Below are positions 18,103-27,317 of a stretch of DNA of 64,000 nt, piece by piece. The position numbers were made by a program, and so were the translations under genes. Position 1 is the first letter of the stretch, and every line of letters begins with the position of its first letter. Source of the stretch: DATBQN01 sp963755825 (GTDB taxonomy: Bacteria > Acidobacteriota > Thermoanaerobaculia > Multivoradales > UBA5704); the NCBI GenBank assembly GCA_963755825.1, contig CAVWLA010000003.1:806001-870000 (forward strand). The letters run 5' to 3'. The notes beneath the pieces are model-generated. The model saw only the letters and a list, made by a program, of their open reading frames with translations, was not told the DNA's origin and made no database searches.

Positions 18103-20190
18103 TTGAACCACAACGAGATCGTCAGCTTCCTCTGGGGCGTCGCCGACCTGATTCGCGACACCTTCAAGCGAGGAAAGTACCAGGACGTCATTCTGCCTCT
18201 CACGGTTCTCCGGCGGCTGGACTGTGTCCTCGAGCCGAAGAAGGAGAAGGTGCTCGCCAGGCTTTCCGAGCTTCGCGGCACGGGCCTCGAGGATCTTGGT
18301 CCGCAGCTTCGCCGAACCGCTGGTTTCGCCTTCTACAACACCTCGCGTTACGACTTCGAGAAGCTCCTCGGCGACGCCCCGCATCTCAGCAAGAACCTGC
18401 GGAACTACATCGCCGGCTTCAGCCTCAACATGCGCGAGGTGCTGGAGAAGTTCGACTTCGACAACACTATCTCCAAGCTGGACGAGGCAGGGCTCCTCTT
18501 CAAAGTGATGGAGCGATTCAAGCGCGTCGACCTCCACCCCGACCAGGTCGACAACTCGACCATGGGGACGATCTTCGAGGAGCTCATCCGGAAGTTCAAC
18601 GAGGCGCTGGACGAGAACCCCGGCGAGCACTTCACGCCGCGAGACGTTGTCCACCTCATGGTCGACCTGCTTCTCGCTGGGGACGAGGACCGCCTGCGCA
18701 AGCCCGGCGTCGTCCTCACCGTCTGCGACCCCTGCAGCGGCTCGGGCGGCATGCTGACGATCGCCAAAGAGCACATCACCGTCGGGGTGCGAAAGAACGG
18801 CGACCTGCTGCGCGGGCCGATCAACGCCGGAGCCGAGGTCCACCTCTTCGGTCAGGAGGTGAACCCGGAGACCTTCGCCGTCTGCAAGTCCGACCTCTAC
18901 ATGAAGTCGAAGGACGGGAAGGACGCCGAGAACGTGCTCTTCGGGAGCACGCTTTCGAACGACCGCCACGCCAAGCACGACTTCGACTACCAGATTGCCA
19001 ATCCGCCCTACGGCAAGGACTGGAAGCGCGACGAGGACGCCGTGCGGGCGGAGCACGAGCGAGGCGCCTCGGGGCGATTTGGACCCGGCCTTCCTCGCAT
19101 CAGCGACGGACAGCTCCTCTTCCTCCTCCACATGCTGCACCACATGAAGCAGCCGGACGAGGGCGGCTCGCGCATCGCCATCATCATGAACGGATCGCCG
19201 CTCTTCACCGGCGATGCAGGGAGCGGCGAGAGCGAGATCCGCCGCTACCTCTTGGAGAACGATCTTCTCGAGGCCCTCGTCGCCCTGCCCGAGCAGCTCT
19301 TCTACAACACCGGGATCGCCACTTACGTCTGGGTGCTCACCAATCGGAAGGCCGCCCGGCGGCGCGGCAAGGTCCTGCTCGTCGACGCGAGCTCGTTCTG
19401 GAAGCTGCTGCCGAAGAGCCTGGGCGCGAAACGGCGGGAGATCCCCTTTGAATGGAGCGCGGAAATTCTCGCTCTCCTGCGTGCTGGCAAGGAAAGCGAG
19501 CACGTCAAGATCTTTCCCACCACGCACTTCGGCTTCCGCAAGATCACCGTCGACCGACCCCTTCGGCTCAACTTCCAGGCAACGGCAGAGCGCATCGATC
19601 GACTCGCGACGGAGAAGGGATTTCAGAACCTCGCGGTCTCGAAGAAGAAGGGAGCAGCGAAGACCAAGGAAGAGACGGAAGGCCGCGACCAGCAGGAGGC
19701 CGTCCGTGAGCTCCTGGCGACACTTCCAGGCACGCTCTATCGAGATCGCGACGAGTTCGAGCGCGCGCTGACCGGCGCGGCGAAGAAGACCGGCGTCGCG
19801 CTCTCCGGCCCGGTCCGCAAGGCGATCCTCTCCGCGCTCTCCGAGCGTGACGAGTCGGCGGAGATCTGCCGTGACCGGGACGGCGAACCGGAGCCCGATC
19901 CGGAGCTGCGCGATACCGAGAGCGTTCCCTTGTCGGAGACCGTCGAAGCTTTCTTCGAACGCGAAGTCAAGCCCCACGTCCCGGACGCCTGGATCGACAC
20001 CTCCAAGCGAGACGAGAAGGACGGCAAGGTCGGCATCGTCGGCTACGAGATCAACTTCAACCGCTACTTCTACAAGTACACGCCGCCGCGGCCCCTCGAG
20101 GAGATCGAGGCGGAGATCCGCGACATCGAGAAGGACATCGTCCGTATGCTGGCGGAGGTCACTCGCGGCACCGCGAACCCGGAAGCCTGA
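18103..20190 (+). CDS. hsdM: Type I restriction-modification system, methyltransferase subunit HsdM
   Basis: N6-adenine DNA methyltransferase subunit that pairs with HsdS to methylate the recognition site. The N-terminal HsdM helical domain (FLWGVADLIRDTFKRGKYQDVILPL) is followed by TRD-contact and catalytic regions: GEHFTPRDVV, SAM motif I DPCSGSGG at 209-216, and catalytic NPPY at 300-303. It is 695 residues, long for the family (about 500), with a charged C-terminal extension after about 500 (FEREVKPHVPDAW region) typical of HsdMs in this system type. The start is TTG 18103 with GAAAGAGAG just upstream. It is the first gene of a five-gene operon and is less GC-rich than the genes before it. 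Confidence 0.95.
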   Translation: MNHNEIVSFLWGVADLIRDTFKRGKYQDVILPLTVLRRLDCVLEPKKEKVLARLSELRGTGLEDLGPQLRRTAGFAFYNTSRYDFEKLLGDAPHLSKNLRNYIAGFSLNMREVLEKFDFDNTISKLDEAGLLFKVMERFKRVDLHPDQVDNSTMGTIFEELIRKFNEALDENPGEHFTPRDVVHLMVDLLLAGDEDRLRKPGVVLTVCDPCSGSGGMLTIAKEHITVGVRKNGDLLRGPINAGAEVHLFGQEVNPETFAVCKSDLYMKSKDGKDAENVLFGSTLSNDRHAKHDFDYQIANPPYGKDWKRDEDAVRAEHERGASGRFGPGLPRISDGQLLFLLHMLHHMKQPDEGGSRIAIIMNGSPLFTGDAGSGESEIRRYLLENDLLEALVALPEQLFYNTGIATYVWVLTNRKAARRRGKVLLVDASSFWKLLPKSLGAKRREIPFEWSAEILALLRAGKESEHVKIFPTTHFGFRKITVDRPLRLNFQATAERIDRLATEKGFQNLAVSKKKGAAKTKEETEGRDQQEAVRELLATLPGTLYRDRDEFERALTGAAKKTGVALSGPVRKAILSALSERDESAEICRDRDGEPEPDPELRDTESVPLSETVEAFFEREVKPHVPDAWIDTSKRDEKDGKVGIVGYEINFNRYFYKYTPPRPLEEIEAEIRDIEKDIVRMLAEVTRGTANPEA

Positions 20191-20244
20191 ACAGAACGCC
20201 GGCACTTCCTTGCAACTGCCGACATTTTGATCTACCTTGGCTCC

Positions 20245-20853
20245 ATGCCTGGCACCCGCCCAGACGGAAAGCCGATCGGCCTCTCTCAACTGCCCGACCT
20301 CTTCCGGCCGCGGGACGTCGAAGCGCTGGGAATCCCTCGAAACGAGATTCGCGGATGGCTGCGAAGCGGCGCGGCCGAGCGGGTCGGGAGGGGGCTCTAC
20401 CGGCCGGCCGGAGCGGAGCCGAGCGAGCACGAGACGATCGCCAGGGTCGCGGCACGGGTGCCGCTCGCCGTCGTCTGCCTGCTTACGGCCCTGCGCGTCC
20501 ACGGCCTCGGCACTCAGTCGCCGCGGGAAGTCTGGATCGCCCTTGACCGCAAGGCGCGCAAGCCGCAGCTCGGTGACCTGCCGGTCCACCTCGTGCGCTT
20601 CTCCGGGCCGATGCTGACCTACGCCGTGGAATCGCGAGAAGTCCAGGGCGTGCCCATGCACATCACCTCACCGGCGCGCACTGTCGTGGACTGCTTCCGC
20701 TATCGGAACAAGATCGGCCTCGACGTCGCTCTCGAGGCTCTTCGCGATGCCCTAGCCAGGCGCCGAGCCAACGTCGCCGAGATCCTCCGCATCGCCGAGG
20801 TCGGCCGCGTACGGCGGGTGATCGAACCGTACGTCGAGGCGGCCTCCTCTTGA
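20245..20853 (+). CDS. abiEi: AbiEi-type antitoxin of type IV toxin-antitoxin system
   Basis: 202-residue AbiEi-family protein. The N-terminal winged-helix region is typical (LPDLFRPRDVEALGIPRNEIRGWLRSG, GRGLYRP), followed by the AbiEi antitoxin domain (ETIARVAARVP, TSPARTVVDCF). In characterised AbiE systems this protein represses the operon and counters the AbiEii nucleotidyltransferase without direct binding. ATG 20245 is used; a TTG 18 bp upstream is less likely. Its stop overlaps the abiEii start (TTGA). It lies 54 bp after hsdM and before hsdS, so the pair is embedded in the restriction operon. Confidence 0.87.
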   Translation: MPGTRPDGKPIGLSQLPDLFRPRDVEALGIPRNEIRGWLRSGAAERVGRGLYRPAGAEPSEHETIARVAARVPLAVVCLLTALRVHGLGTQSPREVWIALDRKARKPQLGDLPVHLVRFSGPMLTYAVESREVQGVPMHITSPARTVVDCFRYRNKIGLDVALEALRDALARRRANVAEILRIAEVGRVRRVIEPYVEAASS

Positions 20854-21752
20854 GTCCTCGCGACATCGCGGCTTCGATACGCGGCCGTCTACTCCAACGC
20901 TCCCGTGACCGCGCCGAGGACTTCCAGCTCGTTCTTCAGCGGTATGCCGTGGAGCGGCTCCTCGTCCGGCTCGAGAGCTCACCGCACCGCGAGCGATTCG
21001 TCCTCAAGGGAGCGATGCTCTTCGTCGTATGGTGCGGCGAAACCTACCGGCCCACGCGCGACCTCGATCTGCTCAGCTACGGCTCCGCCGGGCCGGAGGC
21101 AATCGCCGCCTGCTTCAGCGACCTCTGCTTGGTGGAGGTGCCGGACGATGGCCTGATCTTCCTGCCCGACAGCGTCCGGACCGAGGGAATCCGCGAGCGC
21201 GAAGAGTACGGCGGAATTCGTATCCGGCTCCAGGCGCGCCTGGTATCTATCCATATTGACCTTCAAGTGGACATCGGCTTCGGTGACGTGGTCGTTCCCG
21301 GCCCACAGGAAGTCGAGTTTCCGGCGCTCCTCGACGGCGGAGCACCGCGCGTCCGAGCCTACTCCCGAGAAAGCGTCGTCGCCGAGAAGCTCCATGCTGC
21401 AGCTCGTCTCGGCGAGACCAACACCCGCATGAAAGACTTCTACGGCCTCTTCACGCTGTCGAGGCTCTTCCCCTTCGAGGGCGCCCCGCTGACGAATGCC
21501 ATCGCCGCAACCTTCGCGCGCCGAAGGACACTGCTGCCAGCATCACTCCCCCTCCACTCCGCCTTTTTCGACAAGAGCGCCCAAGCAGGCCAATGGCGGA
21601 GGTACCTCGGAAGAAATGACCTTAAGAGTGCGCCCCTCGACTTCGCCGCAGTTGGAGAGGCGCTACGCGAGTTTCTCTCCTCGCCCTATGAAGCGCTTGT
21701 AGCTGAGATCGAATTCAAACTCTTTTGGCCGCTGAAAGGCCCCTGGCAATGA
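20850..21752 (+). CDS. abiEii: AbiEii-type nucleotidyltransferase toxin
   Basis: 300-residue DUF1814/AbiEii nucleotidyltransferase. FVLKGAMLFVVW with TRDLDLLSYG gives the nucleotidyltransferase Lys-Gly and D-x-D features. IHIDLQVDIGFGD, SRESVVAEKLHAA and NTRMKDFYGLF follow as in AbiEii/AbiEi partners. Toxins of this type stop growth, in characterised cases by modifying tRNA acceptor ends, and abort phage infection. The TTG start overlaps the antitoxin stop, and its TGA overlaps the hsdS ATG by 4 bp, so antitoxin, toxin and specificity subunit are translationally chained. Confidence 0.87.
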   Translation: MSPRDIAASIRGRLLQRSRDRAEDFQLVLQRYAVERLLVRLESSPHRERFVLKGAMLFVVWCGETYRPTRDLDLLSYGSAGPEAIAACFSDLCLVEVPDDGLIFLPDSVRTEGIREREEYGGIRIRLQARLVSIHIDLQVDIGFGDVVVPGPQEVEFPALLDGGAPRVRAYSRESVVAEKLHAAARLGETNTRMKDFYGLFTLSRLFPFEGAPLTNAIAATFARRRTLLPASLPLHSAFFDKSAQAGQWRRYLGRNDLKSAPLDFAAVGEALREFLSSPYEALVAEIEFKLFWPLKGPWQ

Positions 21753-23191
21753 GTAGCAGGAAAGTAACGCAAGATCGAGGACATACTCCGGGCGCCTCCG
21801 GGCTCGACGAGTCGCTAGAGCGAGAACTCGACGCGCCTCTGCGGCACTTCAATCCGTATCCCGAGTACAAGAAATCGGACGTGAAATGGTTGGGCGACAT
21901 ACCCGTCGGTTGGTGTGTGAGCAAACTGAAGAATCTCCTCGAGAGAAATGATTCCGGAGCGTGGGGGAAGGATGCCGGCCCGGAAGGAACACCCGTTCTA
22001 CGGTCAACAGACATCACGCTAGGCGGCGAGTGGAAGATCGAGGATCCAGCGAGACGTCACCTAACTGATCGAGAGCGTCTCGCGACTCTCCTTAAAGAAG
22101 GAGATCTGGTTGTCACCAAGTCGAGCGGAAGCGCGCGACACCTTGGGAAGACAGCGCTAGCGACCAGGGAAGTCGAGGAGCTCGGCTACTCCTTTTCCAA
22201 CTTCATGCAACGACTCCGAGTTGCTCCAGGCAACGAACCGAGATTCGCGCACCGTCTATTGAATTCGAGAATCGGCAGAGACCAGCTCAACCATTTCGGC
22301 AGCACCACTACAGGCCTTGCGAATCTCAATGGCAAGGTTATCGGTTCGGTCTATTGGCCCACTGCGCCGATCATTGAGCAACGATGCATCGCAGATTTCC
22401 TTGACCGCGAGATCGGAAGCATTGACGAACTCATGGCCAAGAAAAAACTGTTGGTCGACATACTAAATGACAAACGTATAACACTCATTACTCAAGCCGT
22501 CACCAAAGGCCTCAACCCGAACCTTCCCATGAAGGAGTCTCATGTGGGGTGGCTGGGCGAAATTCCGGAGCATTGGGATGTTGTTCCAACAAAATTTATT
22601 GCACGGCTCGAGTCGGGCCACACGCCGAGTCGGAAGGCTCCAGAGTACTGGGAGGACTGCACAATCCCATGGTTTGGGCTTGCTGATGTATGGCAGCTAC
22701 GGGATGGTCGACAGGAATACGTCGATGAAACCAACGAAAAAATCAGCGCGCTCGGCTTGGCGCATTCAGCTGCTCGCCTTCTACCTAGAGGCACGGTAAT
22801 CCTTTCGCGGACAGCTTCTGTCGGTTTCTCGGCAATTATGGCTACGGACATGGCTACAACACAGGACTTCGTGAACTGGGTTTGTGGACCGCGAATCCGG
22901 CCTGAGTACCTGCTGTACGTGCTCCGGTCAATGACGCAGGAGTTCCAGAGAATTACGATGGGGTCAACGCATCAGACGATTTACATGCCGGACGTGGCAA
23001 GATTCTGCACGCCGCTCCCGCCTCTTGCAGAACAGGACCGCATCGTACGCAGCATAAGAGAACAAACCAAGACTGTCGATGCTCTGACCGATAAGGTCCG
23101 CGAAGCCATCGACAGTCTCAGGGAGCTCCGCAGCGCCCTCATCTCCGCCGCCGTAACCGGCAAGATCGACGTCCGCGGAGAGGTCGCATGA
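21749..23191 (+). CDS. hsdS: Type I restriction-modification system, specificity subunit HsdS
   Basis: 480-residue DNA-recognition subunit with two target-recognition domains. The first follows VKWLGDIPVGW (about 50-205). The central conserved helix is CIADFLDREIGSIDELMAKK. The second follows HVGWLGEIPEHWDVVP (about 265-430), and the distal helix is LAEQDRIVRSIREQ followed by LISAAVTGKIDVRGE. The duplicated WLG-IP-W entry marks the two half-site domains. ATG 21749 overlaps the abiEii stop (ATGA); its stop overlaps the hsdR start in the same way. This gene is clearly AT-richer than its neighbours, consistent with exchange of target-recognition domains. The recognised DNA site cannot be read from sequence. 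Confidence 0.95.
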   Translation: MSSRKVTQDRGHTPGASGLDESLERELDAPLRHFNPYPEYKKSDVKWLGDIPVGWCVSKLKNLLERNDSGAWGKDAGPEGTPVLRSTDITLGGEWKIEDPARRHLTDRERLATLLKEGDLVVTKSSGSARHLGKTALATREVEELGYSFSNFMQRLRVAPGNEPRFAHRLLNSRIGRDQLNHFGSTTTGLANLNGKVIGSVYWPTAPIIEQRCIADFLDREIGSIDELMAKKKLLVDILNDKRITLITQAVTKGLNPNLPMKESHVGWLGEIPEHWDVVPTKFIARLESGHTPSRKAPEYWEDCTIPWFGLADVWQLRDGRQEYVDETNEKISALGLAHSAARLLPRGTVILSRTASVGFSAIMATDMATTQDFVNWVCGPRIRPEYLLYVLRSMTQEFQRITMGSTHQTIYMPDVARFCTPLPPLAEQDRIVRSIREQTKTVDALTDKVREAIDSLRELRSALISAAVTGKIDVRGEVA

Positions 23192-26100
23192 GCCCCGACA
23201 TCTCGGAGCGGAGCTTCGAGGAGGCGATCGAGCGGGTGCTGCTCGAGCATGGACCGGACGCGTATCCAGGCGAGGCGCCGGGTATCCTCGAGCCGCCACC
23301 GGCCTATGGGGAGAACGTTCCCGGCAACTTCCGCAAGCGCCTGCCGCGCGACTACGACCGCGAGCTGTGTCTGATCCGACGCGACGTCGTCGATTTCATC
23401 CTCTCGACCCAGCCGAAGATTTGGGAGAAGCTCCGGCAGCACCACGGCGACGAGGTCGAGGACCGGTTCCTGAGACGGCTCTCGCATGAGATCGAGCGGC
23501 GCGGTGTGCTCGACGTGCTGCGAAATGGCGTCAAGGACTCCGGGTGCAAGCTCCAGCTCGCCTTCTTCCAGCCGTCGAGCGGGCTCAACGAGGAGCTTCA
23601 GCGGCTGCACGAGGCCAATATCTTCGCCGTGGTCCGGCAGCTCGCCTACAGCGAGAGGGACCGGAGCGACGAGATCGACCTGGCGCTCTTCCTGAACGGC
23701 ATCCCTCTCTTCACCGCCGAGCTCAAGAACCCGCTCACCGGCCAATCCGTGGTCGAGGCCATCGAGCAGTACAGGACCGAGCGCGACCCGCGCGAGCCGC
23801 TCCTCGGCTACGGGCGCTGCCTGGCGCACTTCGCGATCGATCCCGATCTCGTCTACGTGTCGACCGAGCTCAGCGGAGAGAGCACCCGCTTCCTCCCCTT
23901 CAACCAGGGCAAGTTCGGCGGCGCAGGGAACCCTCCAGTGCCTCCGACCCGGATCGGCTACGCGACGGACTACCTGTGGAAGCGGGTCTGGGCGCGCGAC
24001 AGCCTACTCGACCTCATCCGCCAGTTCGTCCATGAGGTCGAGGCCGAGGATGATCGGGGGCGGAAGACCGGCGAGCGGTCCCTCATCTTCCCGCGCTTCC
24101 ACCAGCTCGATGCGGTGCGCAGCCTGGTGGGCCAGGCGCGCCAGCAGGGCGCGGGGCAGCACTACCTGATCCAGCACTCGGCCGGGAGCGGCAAAAGCAA
24201 CACCATCGCCTGGCTCGCCCACCAGGTATCGATCCTCCACGACGTGCTCGACCACCGCGTCTTCGACTCGATCGTCGTCGTCACCGACCGGCGCATCCTC
24301 GACCGCCAGCTCCAGCGCGTCATGCTCCAATTCGAGCAGACCCTGGGAGTCGTCGAGAACATCGACACTAACTCCGAGCAGCTGCGAGAGGCCTTGGAGG
24401 CAGGCAAGACCATCATCGTCACGACACTCCAGAAGTTCGCCGTGATCGCGGAGAAGATGGGCGAGCTGCCGGGCCGCCGCTTCGCCGTGATCGTGGACGA
24501 GGCCCATTCGTCGCAGTCCGGGGAGAGCTCGAAGAGCCTCAAGTCGGTGCTGGCCGTCGCCAGCCTGGAGGCCGCCGAGCGGGCAGACGCGGGAGAGGAG
24601 AGTCCCGAAGAGAAGCGGAACGCGCTCATTCTCGCCGAGATGGAGCGTCGCGGGCGCCTGCCGAACGTCTCGATCTTTGCCTTCACGGCGACCCCCAAGC
24701 CCAAGACGCTCGAGCTCTTCGGAGTGAGGCAGCCGGACGGCACCTTCGAACCGTTCCACCTCTACAGCATGCGGCAGGCGATCGAGGAAGGCTTCATCCT
24801 CGACGTGCTGCTGAACTACACCACCTATACAGCCTACTGGCGTCTTCTCAAGACCATCGAGGACGACCCCCGCTACGACAAGAGCAAGGCGGCCTTCCTC
24901 CTCAAGTCCTTCATCGAGCTGCACCCCCACGCGATCGACCAGAAGATCCGCATCATGGTCGAGCACTTCGCGACCCACGTCCAGAACCGGATCGGCGGCC
25001 GTGCCAAGGCCATGATCGTGACGCGGTCCCGCCTTCACGCAGTGCGCTACAAGCTGGCGGTGGACCGCTACCTGCGAGAACGCGGCTACCCGTTTCAGGC
25101 ACTTGTCGCCTTCTCCGGCTCCGTCCAGGACGGCGTGGACACCTTCACCGAATCGGGGATGAATTCGGCGGGCAGAGGGAAGACAATCAGTGAAAATCAG
25201 ACGGCCCGAGAGTTCGAGCAGCCGGAATATCGATTCCTCATCGTCGCCGACAAATTTCAGACCGGCTTCGACCAGCCGCTTCTCCACTCCATGTACGTGG
25301 ACAAGAAGCTCGGCGGCGTCAATGCCGTGCAGACTCTCTCGCGGTTGAACCGGACCCATCCCGATAAGAAAGAGACCCTGGTCCTCGACTTCGCGAACGA
25401 CGCCGAGGCCATTCGCCAAGCCTTCAAGCCCTATTTCGAGACCACCATCCTTTCGGAGGAAACCGATCCGAATCTGCTCTACGAGCTGCAGAGCGAGCTG
25501 CTCGTTTTCGGGGTTTACACCGAAGCAGAAGTGGATGGTTTCGCCGCGGTCTACTTCACCCCTAAGGTCACCCAGGACCGGCTCTACGCCGCGCTGGCGC
25601 CGATCACCGAGCGCTGCCGGCGGCTGCCGCACGGTGAGCAGGTCGACTTACGCGGCCGGCTCACCGACTACGTTCGGCTCTATTCTTTCCTGGCCCAGGT
25701 CCTGACCTTCACCGATGCAGACCTCGAGAAGCTCTACGTCATGGCCCGGCTGCTTCGCCGGCTCGTCAAGCCGGAGCGCGAGGAGCTCCCTCGGGAGGTG
25801 CAACAGAGCATCGACATGGAGTCGTACCGCATCCAGCAGACGAGCGCCGGCAGGATCAAATTGGAACGCAATGGCGGCCATCTCGAGCCGGTACAGACGA
25901 GGGAGAACCAGGGGCCGGCGGCGGAGCACATCGAGCCTCTCTCGCAGATCATCGCCGAGCTCAACGAGCGCTTCGGAATCCAGATGAGTCCGGAGGACCG
26001 CGTCTGCCTGGACCAGGCGATGACACGGCTCGACGAGGATCCGGCGCTCGGGGCTGCCGCACGCGTCAACACGCGGGAGAACGTGCGCCTCACGTTCGAC

Positions 26101-26742
26101 CACAAGCTCGAGGACGTGGTGCAGCAGATCGTCGAATCGAATTTCAAGCTCTACAAGCGGATCACCGACGACGCCGAGTTCGGCAAGACGCTGGCCGACC
26201 ACCTCTTCGATGCCTACCTCAAGAGGCATCGCGAGGCCGGCGAGCTGATTCGGCAGGGGGAGTCGAAGACCCTCGAGTTCAAGTCGACCCTCCGCTGGAA
26301 CCTCCGGGACGATCGGAAAGACGACGCCGCGATCACCGGCGCCGTCTTGAAAACCATCGCCGCGTTTCTCAACACCGAGGGCGGCGACCTCCTGCTAGGA
26401 GTCGCGGACGACGGCTCCATCGTGGGGATCGAGCCCGATCGCCTGGTGAGTGCCGACAAGTACATGCGCCACCTGACCCAGGCGGTGAGGAACGGCCTCG
26501 GCGATCGTGCCGCGACCTGCATAGATCCCCGAGCCCAGACCGTCGAAGGAAAAACGGTCTGCCTGGTGAGCTGCCAACGGAGCCCCGAGCCCGTCTTCCT
26601 AAGGTGGAAAGGAGCCGAGCAGAGTTCGGAGGGCGACCTCTACGTCCGCAGCGGACCCGGCAGCCAGCGCCTCAGCCCGGAGGATGCCCGCGAGTTCATC
26701 CGCACCCGATTTCCCCAATTGGGGGCCAGGCTTCGGGACTGA
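23188..26742 (+). CDS. hsdR: Type I restriction endonuclease HsdR fused to C-terminal AlbA_2 domain
   Basis: 1184-residue motor and nuclease subunit. The nuclease domain has Asp164 and the E-x-K pair Glu178/Lys180 (FTAELKN). The SF2 translocase has Walker A AGSGKS (Lys336), DEAH at 437-440, FTATPKPKT and QTGFDQPLLH with LSRLNRT. Residues about 700-1010 are the HsdR helical C-terminal region. HsdR is usually near 1000 residues; here a further domain at about 1020-1150 matches AlbA_2/Schlafen-type DNA-binding domains. It shows GESKTLEFKST (Glu1025, Glu1030, Lys1032), TIAAFLNTEGGDLLLGVADDG and LYVRSGPGSQRLSPEDA. The fusion could add DNA or RNA binding or nuclease activity (inference). It is the last gene of the operon. 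Confidence 0.94.
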   Translation: MSPDISERSFEEAIERVLLEHGPDAYPGEAPGILEPPPAYGENVPGNFRKRLPRDYDRELCLIRRDVVDFILSTQPKIWEKLRQHHGDEVEDRFLRRLSHEIERRGVLDVLRNGVKDSGCKLQLAFFQPSSGLNEELQRLHEANIFAVVRQLAYSERDRSDEIDLALFLNGIPLFTAELKNPLTGQSVVEAIEQYRTERDPREPLLGYGRCLAHFAIDPDLVYVSTELSGESTRFLPFNQGKFGGAGNPPVPPTRIGYATDYLWKRVWARDSLLDLIRQFVHEVEAEDDRGRKTGERSLIFPRFHQLDAVRSLVGQARQQGAGQHYLIQHSAGSGKSNTIAWLAHQVSILHDVLDHRVFDSIVVVTDRRILDRQLQRVMLQFEQTLGVVENIDTNSEQLREALEAGKTIIVTTLQKFAVIAEKMGELPGRRFAVIVDEAHSSQSGESSKSLKSVLAVASLEAAERADAGEESPEEKRNALILAEMERRGRLPNVSIFAFTATPKPKTLELFGVRQPDGTFEPFHLYSMRQAIEEGFILDVLLNYTTYTAYWRLLKTIEDDPRYDKSKAAFLLKSFIELHPHAIDQKIRIMVEHFATHVQNRIGGRAKAMIVTRSRLHAVRYKLAVDRYLRERGYPFQALVAFSGSVQDGVDTFTESGMNSAGRGKTISENQTAREFEQPEYRFLIVADKFQTGFDQPLLHSMYVDKKLGGVNAVQTLSRLNRTHPDKKETLVLDFANDAEAIRQAFKPYFETTILSEETDPNLLYELQSELLVFGVYTEAEVDGFAAVYFTPKVTQDRLYAALAPITERCRRLPHGEQVDLRGRLTDYVRLYSFLAQVLTFTDADLEKLYVMARLLRRLVKPEREELPREVQQSIDMESYRIQQTSAGRIKLERNGGHLEPVQTRENQGPAAEHIEPLSQIIAELNERFGIQMSPEDRVCLDQAMTRLDEDPALGAAARVNTRENVRLTFDHKLEDVVQQIVESNFKLYKRITDDAEFGKTLADHLFDAYLKRHREAGELIRQGESKTLEFKSTLRWNLRDDRKDDAAITGAVLKTIAAFLNTEGGDLLLGVADDGSIVGIEPDRLVSADKYMRHLTQAVRNGLGDRAATCIDPRAQTVEGKTVCLVSCQRSPEPVFLRWKGAEQSSEGDLYVRSGPGSQRLSPEDAREFIRTRFPQLGARLRD

Positions 26743-26794
26743 GAGCGACAGGAACCGCCAGCCGGCGCCTCGATCGGCCGCGGGACGCGACGGG

Positions 26795-27226
26795 TCAGCA
26801 GCTGCTGCTGTTGCAACCGAAGTTGGCGTGGCCGATGTATGCGTAATACCCGCCGACGACGATCAGGCAGCCGGAGGTCGCCACCGTGGCCTTGGCGCAC
26901 TCTATGCCGTATCCATTGGCCCGGCAGGTGCTCCTGGCGTCGGCGCTCATGTAGGCGTTCGCCTGCAATACCAGGTCGGCGTAGGCGTCGGCGCAGCTCC
27001 CTCCGTAGGCGGTGAGCGAGGGGGAGTTGAATAGGTTGGCGGTGCACACGGATCCGCAGAGGGCGGCGCGCTGCGACGGAAAGAGGGCGCCCTCGGCCGG
27101 GGCGGACGAGCATGCGGCGGGGCGCGCCCCCTGGTCTTTTCCCGGCAACTGCCAGGTCGCGGCTCCGGCGCGGGTGGATGCGACGGCGATCATGCAGGCG
27201 GCGGCGAAAGCCAAGATTCGGGTCAT
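26795..27226 (-). CDS. Secreted Cys-rich hypothetical protein
   Basis: 143 residues with a signal peptide (ILAFAAACMIAVAS, cleavage near RAGA). The mature part has nine cysteines, including SVC, GSC, ECAK, SGCLIV and a terminal CNSSSC, with SLTAYGGSCADAYADLVLQA between. I do not recognise a family. GAGGAG lies about 13 nt before ATG 27226, and a well-spaced promoter with a 13-G tract upstream lies at 27282-27330. It converges with hsdR and is transcribed away from the fab cluster. Disulfide-stabilised extracellular function is plausible but unproven. Confidence 0.75.
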   Translation of the reverse strand: MTRILAFAAACMIAVASTRAGAATWQLPGKDQGARPAACSSAPAEGALFPSQRAALCGSVCTANLFNSPSLTAYGGSCADAYADLVLQANAYMSADARSTCRANGYGIECAKATVATSGCLIVVGGYYAYIGHANFGCNSSSC

Positions 27227-27281
27227 CGCGTCCCTTTCTCCTCGGTCAGCTCATTTTGAGCGGTGGTTGTCCCAAATATTC

Positions 27282-27311
27282 ATCATAGCGAATACTCTGG
27301 ATAACTAACAA
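27282..27311 (-). promoter_or_regulatory. Predicted sigma-70 promoter of the Cys-rich secreted protein
   Basis: Minus strand: TTGTTA (27311-27306), 18-bp spacer, TATGAT (27287-27282), about 55 bp before the start codon at 27226. The surroundings are AT-rich against a GC-rich background. A homopolymeric G/C tract begins 6 bp upstream of the -35 box. Confidence 0.6.
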
Positions 27312-27317
27312 GAGAGA

